From assembly GCA_965660875.1 (NCBI GenBank), contig CBFIBQ010000003.1, forward strand, positions 62,001-126,000: a DNA stretch of 64,000 bases. Reading direction: 5' to 3'. Of the stretch, positions 26,969 to 34,195 are shown piece by piece; the stretch's first letter is position 1; every line of letters begins with the position of its first letter. The DNA is from UBA6770 sp965660875. GTDB lineage: Bacteria > Bacteroidota > Bacteroidia > Flavobacteriales_G > Salibacteraceae. The notes under the pieces were generated by a model. The model was given only the letters and a program-made list of their open reading frames with translations, ran no database searches and was not told the DNA's origin. The position numbers were made by a program, and so were the translations under genes.

Positions 26969-27703
26969 TTGAATAAAGTAACCTACATAGCAATCCTTCT
27001 GTTATCTTTTTGTTCATTGGAAGGAAGTGCTCAACGTAACCGTTACACAAAAACACACATCACCAATCTTTCAGAGTTTGACAAAAAGTTCATGCATTTC
27101 GGTTTCTCTTTGGGTATCAACTCTTCGGATTTTACGACAGAGTTCGACCTTTCTAGAAATGACTCTTTGAAATTGTTGCAGGTCGATCCTCAACTTGGAT
27201 TTAATCTAGGAATAGTTTCAGACCTACATATAGGGACTCACTTTAACCTACGATTCATACCTACCTTATCTTTTTCTCAAAGAAATGTGGAGTATACATT
27301 TACGAGATTTAGAGGTGAAGAGGACAGGACATTTGTAAAGCCTGTAGAAAGCACTTATTTAGACTTTCCAATAAATTTTAAAATGCGCAGTGCTCGAGAT
27401 AGAAATTTTGCTGCTTATGTTGTTGGGGGACTTATGTACAGCTACGATTTAGTAAGTCAAGAGAACTCAAGAAACAATTCATCCAACCCTGATGACATAG
27501 TGATTAAACTCAGTAGAAGCACCTTTCACTATCAAGCAGGGTTTGGATTTGACTTCTTCTTACAATATTTCAAGTTCAGCCCCGAATTCAAATTATCCAT
27601 GGGCTTAGACAACCAATTGGTTCAAGATGGGACCCTATTCGCCAATCCAATCGACCGTCTGCGTTCCAGAATATTCTTAGTGTCTTTAACTTTCGAAGGT
27701 TAA
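26969..27703 (+). CDS. porT: PorT-like outer-membrane barrel protein of the type IX secretion system
   Basis: This 244-residue protein has a signal peptide (residues 1-21, ending GSAQ) and then alternating beta strands of a barrel: FGFSLGINSSDF, GFNLGIVSDLHIG, LRFIPTLSFSQRNVEYTF, DFPINFKMRS, and a final aromatic-rich strand ending LVSLTFEG. Placement directly after ubiE is the arrangement of porT/sprT in gliding Flavobacteriia, where the product is needed for T9SS export of proteins with C-terminal sorting domains such as the two large ones at 12.7-20.8 kb. The start is TTG, abutting the ubiE stop, implying coupled translation. Confidence 0.85.
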   Translation: MNKVTYIAILLLSFCSLEGSAQRNRYTKTHITNLSEFDKKFMHFGFSLGINSSDFTTEFDLSRNDSLKLLQVDPQLGFNLGIVSDLHIGTHFNLRFIPTLSFSQRNVEYTFTRFRGEEDRTFVKPVESTYLDFPINFKMRSARDRNFAAYVVGGLMYSYDLVSQENSRNNSSNPDDIVIKLSRSTFHYQAGFGFDFFLQYFKFSPEFKLSMGLDNQLVQDGTLFANPIDRLRSRIFLVSLTFEG

Positions 27704-27714
27704 TTTTATTTAAT

Positions 27715-27730
27715 ACTATGCGTGCATAGT
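27715..27730. promoter_or_regulatory. Probable MarR operator upstream of the fad operon
   Basis: ACTATGC, two bases GT, GCATAGT: a perfect 7-bp inverted repeat of the kind bound by MarR dimers. It ends nine bases before the -7 element TAGTTTTG at 27740-27747 and thus covers the place where the -33 element must lie, so a bound regulator would block RNA polymerase. Confidence 0.75.
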
Positions 27731-27739
27731 AATTTTTAT

Positions 27740-27747
27740 TAGTTTTG
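27740..27747 (+). promoter_or_regulatory. -7 promoter element of the marR-fad operon
   Basis: TAGTTTTG matches TAnnTTTG exactly. Transcription would start at or next to the ATG at 27754, so the mRNA is nearly leaderless. This argues against the upstream TTG at 27745 as a start. Confidence 0.6.
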
Positions 27748-27753
27748 AGGGGT

Positions 27754-28221
27754 ATGAAACCCGAAGAAACATTTGATTATCCCTTGCGTTGGTCATGGCA
27801 CAAAATCCAGAAGCACTACAATGCAATAGCTATGAGACATGACCTCACCATGACCATGGGTTATGTTTTACTAAATATTGATCAGGATAAAGGCACTCCG
27901 AGTACCCAATTAGGACCTAAGATTGGAATGGAAGCAAGCAGTTTGACTCGTACCTTAAAAACGATGGAAAATAAAGGGTATATAAGCAAACAATCAGACG
28001 ACGCAGACCGTAGAAAAGTAAATGTATGTCTCACACCATTGGGCCGTATAAAGAGAGAAGCTTCAAAGGAGGCTGTTTTGCATTTTAACCAGTATTTAAC
28101 AAAGAAAATCAGCGCTACTCAAAAGAAACAATTCTTTGAAGCAATGGAAATTATAAACGACGTTTTAAGTAACGAAAACATATTTGAAGAACTCCCGGAA
28201 TATGACGAAGCGAAGAATTAA
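27754..28221 (+). CDS. MarR family regulator of the fatty acid beta-oxidation operon
   Basis: The product is 155 residues from the ATG at 27754. It has a MarR winged helix: a helical dimerisation part, then LGPKIGMEASSLTRTLKTMENKGYI (recognition helix, in part) and the wing DDADRRKVNVCLTPLG, where the D-x-R-R-x-x-V/L-x-L-T signature is complete. It is the first gene of the fad operon, its end overlapping the next ATG by 20 bases, and a perfect palindrome covers its promoter, so autoregulation together with control of the fad genes is likely. An acyl-CoA or fatty acid ligand is plausible but not shown by sequence. Confidence 0.88.
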   Translation: MKPEETFDYPLRWSWHKIQKHYNAIAMRHDLTMTMGYVLLNIDQDKGTPSTQLGPKIGMEASSLTRTLKTMENKGYISKQSDDADRRKVNVCLTPLGRIKREASKEAVLHFNQYLTKKISATQKKQFFEAMEIINDVLSNENIFEELPEYDEAKN

Positions 28222-30610
28222 AAAAGTTGCTGTATTAGGCTCAGGTGTTATGGGCTCACGAATTGCTTGCCATTTTGCAAATGTTGGAATTGAGGTACTA
28301 TTACTAGATATTGTTCCAAAAGAGCCCAATGAGAAAGAGCAGGCGAAAGGCCTTAAAATTGAAGACAAAGTAGTTCGCAATCGAATGGTTAACGATGCGC
28401 TTCAGTTTGCTTTAAAAAGCAACCCCTCACCTATTTACAGAAAATCATTTGCAAATAGAATTTCAACAGGAAACTTTGATGACGATCTATCCAAAATCAA
28501 AGATTGCGATTGGATTATCGAGGTAATTATTGAAAACCTTGACATAAAAAAATCGCTTTTTGAAAAAGTAGAAGAACACCGAACTCCAGGCACACTCATC
28601 ACATCAAACACATCGGGTATACCAATAAACTTAATGACTGATGGTAGAAGCGAAGACTTTAATAAGCACTTCTGCGGAACACATTTCTTTAACCCACCAC
28701 GGTATTTGCCATTATTGGAAATAATTCCAACCAAAAAAACTGTCCCTGCAGTCACCGAATTTTTAATGGATTACGGTCAACGCTTTCTGGGCAAAGAAAC
28801 GGTGCTCTGTAAGGACACTCCTGCATTCATTGCAAACCGTGTAGGCGTGTTCTCCATTATGGCTTTATTCCATATTGTAGAAGAAATGGGACTTACGGTA
28901 GATGAAGTTGATAAACTTACAGGCCCCGTAATTGGCCGACCAAAATCAGCAACATTCAGAACTTGTGATGTAGTAGGGCTGGACACACTGGTTCACGTCG
29001 CGAATGGTCTTAAAGCAGCTGCACCAAATGATGAAAAAAATCACATCTTCAAAATTCCCGATTACGTTTCTAAAATGGTCGAGAAGGGCTGGTTGGGAAG
29101 CAAGTCGAAGCAAGGATTTTATAAAAAGGTAAAAGACGAAGAAGGTAAATCTCAGATTCTTTCCCTTAATCTTGAATCGCTTGAATACGAACCAAAACAA
29201 CGCGCAAAATTTGCAACGCTGGAAATGACCAAACCTATCGACGACCTAAACAAAAGGTTGCCCATGCTATTGCAAGGAAAAGATAAAGCCGGTGAGTTTT
29301 ACCGAAAGATGTTCTTTTCTATGTTGGAATACGCGTCCAATCGTGTTCCAGAAATTGCAGATGAATTGTACAAAATTGACGATGCCGTTTGTGCTGGATT
29401 TGGATACAAATTAGGTCCGTTTGCGACTTGGGATGTTTTGGGTGTTGAGCAAACACTAAAACAGATGAAAGCGGAAGGTTACACCCCTGCTCCTTGGGTG
29501 GAAGAAATGTTAGCTTCAGGCGCAAAAAGTTTCTATTCTAGCGAAAACGGTTCTAAAACGTTCTACGATATTTCCTCGAAAAAGCAAACGTTGATTCCAG
29601 GTGCAGACCAGATATTGGACTTAAACGTAATTCGAGAAAACAAAACCATTTGGAAAAACTCTGGAACTACGATTACCAATTTGGGTGACGGCATTATCAA
29701 CCTAGAGTTCCATACAAAAATGAACACTATTGGCGGTGAAGTAATTGCAGGAATAAATAAAGCCATTGACCTTGCCCAGGACAAATACGACGGATTGGTT
29801 ATATCAAATACGGGCGACAATTTCTCTGCCGGAGCTAACGTGGGTATGATATTTATGATGGCCGTTGAGCAAGAATACGACGAACTCGATTTTGCGATTC
29901 GAGCTTTTCAGAACACCATGATGCGCATTCGATATTCCAGTATTCCAGTTATTGTAGCTCCACATAACTTAGCTCTTGGTGGCGGTTGTGAAATGAGTAT
30001 GCATGCCGATAAGGTGGTCGCACATTCAGAATTATATATGGGACTCGTGGAATTTGGTGTGGGTGTTATTCCCGGAGGAGGAGGAACCAAAGAGTTTGCT
30101 TTAAGGTGCAGCGATGCCTTCAATGAAGGTGATGTAAAAATCAATACCCTGAGAAATAAATTCTTGACCATTGGACAAGCTAAAGTCGCCACTTCGGCAT
30201 ACGAAGCATTTGATTTAGGGTATTTACGACCTGGAATTGATGAAGTAGTGGTAAGCCGAAAACTACAATTGACCCGAGCAAAGGAGGCTGCTTTACAATT
30301 GGCTCGAAACGGATACACTCAACCTCAACAACGAACAGATATTACTGTATTGGGGCAAGAAGGTTTAGGTATAGTATACGTTGGTGCAGATTCTATGAAA
30401 TCTGGAAACTATATGTCAGCACATGACCAATTAATTTCTGAGAAATTAGGCTGGGTTTTATGTGGTGGGGATTTATCGGAAGAAACACAGGTTTCCGAGC
30501 AATATCTTCTCGATATGGAACGCAGAGCATTTTTAGAGTTGTGCGCGGAGCGAAAGACGTTGGAGCGGTTGCAGTCGATAATAAAAACTGGGAAAGTATT
30601 AAGGAATTAA
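28202..30610 (+). CDS. fadN: 3-hydroxyacyl-CoA dehydrogenase / enoyl-CoA hydratase, FadN type
   Basis: About 802 residues from the ATG at 28202. The N-terminal half is an NAD-binding 3-hydroxyacyl-CoA dehydrogenase (VAVLGSGVMGSRIACHFANVG; then CGTHFFNPPRYLPLLEIIP with the catalytic-His region and DTPAFIANRVG). The C-terminal part (about 480-720) is a crotonase fold (NTGDNFSAGANVGM oxyanion loop; GGGCEMSMHADKVVA). This order, dehydrogenase first, is that of Bacillus FadN and opposite to E. coli FadB. It catalyses the hydration and NAD-dependent oxidation steps of beta-oxidation. The longer frame from a TTG at 28184 is unlikely. Confidence 0.93.
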   Translation: MTKRRIKKVAVLGSGVMGSRIACHFANVGIEVLLLDIVPKEPNEKEQAKGLKIEDKVVRNRMVNDALQFALKSNPSPIYRKSFANRISTGNFDDDLSKIKDCDWIIEVIIENLDIKKSLFEKVEEHRTPGTLITSNTSGIPINLMTDGRSEDFNKHFCGTHFFNPPRYLPLLEIIPTKKTVPAVTEFLMDYGQRFLGKETVLCKDTPAFIANRVGVFSIMALFHIVEEMGLTVDEVDKLTGPVIGRPKSATFRTCDVVGLDTLVHVANGLKAAAPNDEKNHIFKIPDYVSKMVEKGWLGSKSKQGFYKKVKDEEGKSQILSLNLESLEYEPKQRAKFATLEMTKPIDDLNKRLPMLLQGKDKAGEFYRKMFFSMLEYASNRVPEIADELYKIDDAVCAGFGYKLGPFATWDVLGVEQTLKQMKAEGYTPAPWVEEMLASGAKSFYSSENGSKTFYDISSKKQTLIPGADQILDLNVIRENKTIWKNSGTTITNLGDGIINLEFHTKMNTIGGEVIAGINKAIDLAQDKYDGLVISNTGDNFSAGANVGMIFMMAVEQEYDELDFAIRAFQNTMMRIRYSSIPVIVAPHNLALGGGCEMSMHADKVVAHSELYMGLVEFGVGVIPGGGGTKEFALRCSDAFNEGDVKINTLRNKFLTIGQAKVATSAYEAFDLGYLRPGIDEVVVSRKLQLTRAKEAALQLARNGYTQPQQRTDITVLGQEGLGIVYVGADSMKSGNYMSAHDQLISEKLGWVLCGGDLSEETQVSEQYLLDMERRAFLELCAERKTLERLQSIIKTGKVLRN

Positions 30611-30618
30611 CACTAATT

Positions 30619-30640
30619 GTATTACGAACAACGTATTACG
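30619..30640 (+). repeat. Left inverted repeat of the four-helix-bundle element
   Basis: GTATTACGAACAACGTATTACG, nine bases after the fadN stop. It contains the core CGTATTACG, shared with three other arms between 30.6 and 32.3 kb. Confidence 0.75.
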
Positions 30641-30669
30641 TTTAACGCTAGATGATTACTAATAATTAA

Positions 30670-31029
30670 ATGGGAAATAATAGGTATAAGGAACTTAGAG
30701 TGTGGCAAGAGTCCATGGAAATGGTAGAAGACGTTTATAAAATAGTCTCTACTTTCCCAGACTCTGAAAAATTTGCACTTTCCTCTCAACTCAGAAGAGC
30801 TGCAGTCTCAGTCCCGTCAAATATTGCAGAAGGAGCTGGAAGAAATAACCCAGGCGAATTCAGACAGTTCTTGGGAATTGCTTTTGCCTCCTGTTGTGAA
30901 GTTGATACCCAACTGGAAATTGCTATTCGATTGAACTATGTGGAACGAAAAGTAATTGAACCTCAGCTGGATAGATTGAATAAAATAATGAACATGATTT
31001 TTAAATTGAAAAGAACAGTACACAAGTAG
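30670..31029 (+). CDS. Four-helix-bundle protein (23S rRNA intervening-sequence protein family)
   Basis: This 119-residue all-helical protein has the family signatures YKELRVWQESMEMVEDVYK at the N-terminus, LSSQLRRAAVSVPSNIAEGAGR in the middle (in part), and FLGIAFASCCEVDTQLEIA. The family (S23-type) is best known from intervening sequences inside 23S rRNA genes and is related to Avd of diversity-generating retroelements; its members form pentameric barrels that bind nucleic acid. Here it is a stand-alone gene placed between fadN and fadA and bracketed by inverted repeats, where it has no metabolic reason to be. It is intact and likely expressed from the fad promoter. Confidence 0.92.
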   Translation: MGNNRYKELRVWQESMEMVEDVYKIVSTFPDSEKFALSSQLRRAAVSVPSNIAEGAGRNNPGEFRQFLGIAFASCCEVDTQLEIAIRLNYVERKVIEPQLDRLNKIMNMIFKLKRTVHK

Positions 31030-31040
31030 AACGCCAAAAG

Positions 31041-31062
31041 CGTAATACGTTGTACGTCATAC
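31041..31062 (-). repeat. Right inverted repeat of the four-helix-bundle element
   Basis: CGTAATACGTTGTACGTCATAC, the inverted partner of 30619-30640 with two mismatches, ending ten bases before the fadA ATG. Confidence 0.75.
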
Positions 31063-31071
31063 CTAATAAAT

Positions 31072-32244
31072 ATGGATGCATATATAGTAAGTGCAAAACG
31101 TTCGGCCGTCGGCAAAGCCAATAAAGGCGGATTCAGATTTCTTAGACCAGATGATCTGGCAGCACAGGTTATTAAAGGGTTACTGAAAGAAGTTCCTGAA
31201 TTGGAGGTGGATCGTATTGACGATTTAATCGTTGGAAACGCTATGCCTGAAGCTGAGCAAGGACTTAATGTTGGAAGACTGATTTCACTTATGAGTTTTG
31301 ACACCGATAAAGTGCCAGGGCAAACTGTAAACCGATATTGCAGTTCGGGGCTAGAAACCATTGCAATAGCCTCAGCCAAAATTCGAGCGGGAATGGCCGA
31401 TTGTATTATTGCCGGAGGCGCTGAAAGTATGAGCTTGATTCCAATGGGTGGCTGGAGAGTTGTTCCAAATCATAAAGTAGGCAAACAAAACCCTGGTTGG
31501 TATTGGGGAATGGGCCTTACTGCCGAAGAGGTAGCGAAGCGCTATAAAGTTTCCCGCGAAGAACAGGACGAATTTGCATTTCATTCACACCTAAAAGCAG
31601 CTGAAGCCATTAAGAATGGAAACTTCAAAAACGGCATCGTTCCTATTGAGGTTGAAGAGGTTTTCTTGAACAATGGAAAACGAGAAACCCGAAAATATAC
31701 GGTCGATGAAGACGAAGGTGTTCGACCAAATACTAAAACAGAAGTGTTGGCAAAGCTCAGACCTGTATTTAACGCCACGGGTTCAGTTACGGCAGGAAAC
31801 TCCTCACAGACCAGCGACGGAGCGGCTTTTGCAATTGTAATGAGCGAAAAAATGGTAAACGAGCTAGGGTTAAAACCCATTGCCCGATTGGCGTCCTACG
31901 CTCCTGTTGGAGTTGAGCCAAAAATTATGGGTATGGGTCCTGTTAAAGCAGTTCCAAAAGCATTGGAGCAAGCAGGACTAACCTTAAATGATATTGAACA
32001 AATTGAATTGAACGAGGCGTTTGCCTCTCAGAGTGTTGCGGTTATTCGCGAATTGGGTTTAAATCCAGACATCGTAAATGTAAACGGTGGCGCAATTGCA
32101 CTAGGTCATCCGTTGGGTTGCACAGGAGCAAAATTGTCTGTTCAGTTATTTGACGAAATGAAAAAAAGAAACCAAAAGTACGGACTAGTAACTATGTGTG
32201 TAGGAACAGGTCAAGGTGCGGCTGGGGTTTATGAATTAATTTGA
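31072..32244 (+). CDS. fadA: Acetyl-CoA C-acyltransferase (3-ketoacyl-CoA thiolase)
   Basis: This 390-residue thiolase has the acylated Cys C90 in VNRYCSSGLETIA, the H346 of GHPLGCTGA, and the second active-site Cys C376 in TMCVGTGQG. It performs the thiolytic cleavage step of beta-oxidation, releasing acetyl-CoA. The position between fadN and fadE and the length match the FadA/FadI type rather than a biosynthetic thiolase. Spacing to fadE is 88 bases, filled by a palindromic repeat. Confidence 0.95.
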   Translation: MDAYIVSAKRSAVGKANKGGFRFLRPDDLAAQVIKGLLKEVPELEVDRIDDLIVGNAMPEAEQGLNVGRLISLMSFDTDKVPGQTVNRYCSSGLETIAIASAKIRAGMADCIIAGGAESMSLIPMGGWRVVPNHKVGKQNPGWYWGMGLTAEEVAKRYKVSREEQDEFAFHSHLKAAEAIKNGNFKNGIVPIEVEEVFLNNGKRETRKYTVDEDEGVRPNTKTEVLAKLRPVFNATGSVTAGNSSQTSDGAAFAIVMSEKMVNELGLKPIARLASYAPVGVEPKIMGMGPVKAVPKALEQAGLTLNDIEQIELNEAFASQSVAVIRELGLNPDIVNVNGGAIALGHPLGCTGAKLSVQLFDEMKKRNQKYGLVTMCVGTGQGAAGVYELI

Positions 32245-32256
32245 TGTATAACGCGT

Positions 32257-32320
32257 AAACGTATTACGTATCACGTCTCAAGACAACGTCTAGACGTTTT
32301 GCGTAATACCTAATACGTTT
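32257..32320. repeat. Palindromic repeat in the fadA-fadE gap
   Basis: The left arm at 32257-32278 (AAACGTATTACGTATCACG...) and the right arm at 32292-32320 (reverse complement AAACGTATTAGGTATTACG...) match at 17 of the first 19 positions; the inner parts both carry ACGTCT/AGACGT. The arms share the core CGTATTACG with the repeats around the four-helix-bundle gene, and the right arm shares ATACCTAATA with the sequence at 31059-31068. It looks like an internally deleted relative of that element. Confidence 0.7.
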
Positions 32321-32332
32321 AAAGAGCGAAGT

Positions 32333-34105
32333 ATGAGCATAAAAGGTGGAGAATTTCTAATAAAGGAAACAGAGGCGAAAGACATATTTATTCCTGAAGA
32401 ATGGGATGAAGAACAGAAAATGATTGCACAAACGTGTAATGACTTTTTGGAACAGGAGGTATTTCCAAACTTAGAGCGCATAGACTCAATGGAAGAAGGT
32501 TTGATGCCCTCACTGCTTGATAAAGCCGGAGAATTGGGCATGCTAAGCGTATCTATTCCAGAAGAATATGGCGGAATGGAAAAAGACTTTGTGACTGGAA
32601 TGTTGGTTACCGAAGTTACTGGCGCTGGACATTCGTTTGCGGTGGCTTTTTCGGCGCACTCGGGCATCGGCACCCTTCCTATTCTCTACTACGGAAACAA
32701 AGAACAAAAAGACAAGTACATCCCAAAATTGGCAACGGCCGAATGGAAAGCTTCGTACTGCTTAACGGAACCTAGCTCAGGTTCGGATGCAAATTCGGGT
32801 AAGACAAAAGCTACCTTAAGCGAAGACGGTAAAAAGTACATCCTCAACGGACAAAAAATGTGGATTACCAATGGTGGATTTGCCGACGTGTATACCGTTT
32901 TTGCCAAAATAGACGACGACGAAAATCTATCTGCATTTATTGTTGAACGAGACTATCCAGGAATTTCGTTTGGTGCAGAAGAAAAGAAAATGGGCATCAA
33001 AGGTTCTTCTACCGTACAGGTGTTTTTGGAAAACTGCGAAGTGCCCGTCGAAAATTTACTATCTGAACGCGGAAAAGGATTTAAAATCGCCTTAAACATT
33101 CTGAATATTGGTAGAATAAAACTGGCTGGTGCTTGTTTGGGCGGTTGTAAAAAAGGCATTGACCTTTCGGTAAATTACACCAACGAGCGCAATCAATTCG
33201 GAAGACCGATTTCTAAATACGGCGCTATTCGTCATAAATTGGGTGAGCAAGCCATACAAACTTATGTGTTGGAGTCTGCTTTGTACCGATGTACCCGAGA
33301 TATGGGCAACGCCATTAAGCAACTCGAAGCTGACGGCATGGACCATGCAGAAGCTTTACTGAAAGGCGTGGAACAATTTGCGGCTGAGGCGGCTATCCTT
33401 AAAGTATTGGGTTCTGAGGTGACCGATTTTGTAGTGGACGAAGGTGTTCAGATATACGGTGGAATGGGCTTCTCTGCCGAAGCACCTATGGACCGAGCAT
33501 ATCGCGACGCACGTATCAATCGAATTTTTGAAGGAACAAACGAAATCAATCGCATGTTGATTGTAGACATGCTCCTCAAAAAAGCCATGAAAGGCGAATT
33601 AGATTTAATGGGTCCTGCTATGAAAGTAGCCGACGAGCTCATGTCTATTCCTGACTTCTCAGAACCTGGTGATGCCTTGTTTGAACGCGAAAAAGGCTAT
33701 ATCAAAAACTTTAAGAAATCGGTACTAATGGTGGCAGGTTCTGCAGCTCAAAAGCTCATGATGACTTTGGCCAAAGAGCAAGAGATTTTGATGAACATTG
33801 CCGATATGGCCATTTGGACTTACGCGGCTGAAAGTGTGTTGCTACGCGTTGAAAAACTCGCTGACATGAAAGGCGAAGAAAACGTGCAAGAGCAAATTGC
33901 AATGGTTAAAACTTACCTCTACGATGTGGCCGATAAAATCAATAAATCGGGAAAAGATGCACTTAATTCATTTGCTGAAGGCGATGAACTACGCATGCAA
34001 CTCATGGGGATAAAACGTTTTACCAAAGTGCAACCCTTCAATCCTAAAATGGCGCGACAAGCAATTGCTACTAAAATGATTGACAGGAATAAGTATTGTT
34101 ATTAG
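32333..34105 (+). CDS. fadE: Acyl-CoA dehydrogenase
   Basis: This 590-residue flavoprotein has an acyl-CoA dehydrogenase core: YCLTEPSSGSDANSGKTKA (FAD and substrate contacts, in part), MWITNGGFADVY, GIKGSSTVQVFLENCEVP, the C-terminal catalytic-base region with QIYGGMGFSAEAPMDRAYRDARI (in part) and the following IFEGTNEINRM. A C-terminal helical extension of about 180 residues (after residue 410) is as in Bacillus FadE and VLCAD-like enzymes. It makes the first, alpha-beta oxidation step, passing electrons to ETF. It is the last gene of the operon and is followed by a terminator. Confidence 0.94.
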   Translation: MSIKGGEFLIKETEAKDIFIPEEWDEEQKMIAQTCNDFLEQEVFPNLERIDSMEEGLMPSLLDKAGELGMLSVSIPEEYGGMEKDFVTGMLVTEVTGAGHSFAVAFSAHSGIGTLPILYYGNKEQKDKYIPKLATAEWKASYCLTEPSSGSDANSGKTKATLSEDGKKYILNGQKMWITNGGFADVYTVFAKIDDDENLSAFIVERDYPGISFGAEEKKMGIKGSSTVQVFLENCEVPVENLLSERGKGFKIALNILNIGRIKLAGACLGGCKKGIDLSVNYTNERNQFGRPISKYGAIRHKLGEQAIQTYVLESALYRCTRDMGNAIKQLEADGMDHAEALLKGVEQFAAEAAILKVLGSEVTDFVVDEGVQIYGGMGFSAEAPMDRAYRDARINRIFEGTNEINRMLIVDMLLKKAMKGELDLMGPAMKVADELMSIPDFSEPGDALFEREKGYIKNFKKSVLMVAGSAAQKLMMTLAKEQEILMNIADMAIWTYAAESVLLRVEKLADMKGEENVQEQIAMVKTYLYDVADKINKSGKDALNSFAEGDELRMQLMGIKRFTKVQPFNPKMARQAIATKMIDRNKYCY

Positions 34106-34134
34106 GGTTAATTTCTTGAAATAGATACGAATAG

Positions 34135-34159
34135 AAAGCCGCTTTTTGCGGCTTTTTTT
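34135..34159 (+). terminator. Terminator of the marR-fad operon
   Basis: AAAGCCGC, loop TTTTT, GCGGCTTT followed by T-run; it lies 30 bases past the fadE stop. Confidence 0.88.
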
Positions 34160-34165
34160 ATTTCT

Positions 34166-34173
34166 TACTTTTG
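34166..34173 (+). promoter_or_regulatory. -7 promoter element of the nuclease gene
   Basis: TACTTTTG matches TAnnTTTG, 23 bases before the ATG at 34196 and just after the fad terminator, so the nuclease gene should have its own promoter. Confidence 0.5.
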
Positions 34174-34195
34174 ATGACAATCATAAACCCTCAAT

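Larger units (their letters stand above)
30619..31062. mobile_element. 444-bp element with imperfect terminal inverted repeats carrying a four-helix-bundle gene
   Basis: A 22-base sequence at 30619-30640 and its reverse complement at 31041-31062 agree at 20 of 22 positions, with 13 consecutive identical bases (ACAACGTATTACG). Between them is a single gene for a four-helix-bundle protein. The unit sits exactly between fadN (stop at 30610) and fadA (ATG at 31072) and fills the gap. No transposase is coded inside, so if mobile it would need an enzyme in trans. A palindrome sharing the CGTATTACG core and the ATACCTAATA end lies in the next intergenic gap. Confidence 0.55.

Noticed and set aside
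29908..30318. 136-codon minus-strand ORF inside fadN
   Set aside because: Antisense shadow of the crotonase domain; no motif, no promoter.
30963..31379. 138-codon minus-strand ORF across the four-helix-bundle and fadA genes
   Set aside because: Antisense shadow; it would cut across the inverted repeat and two real genes.
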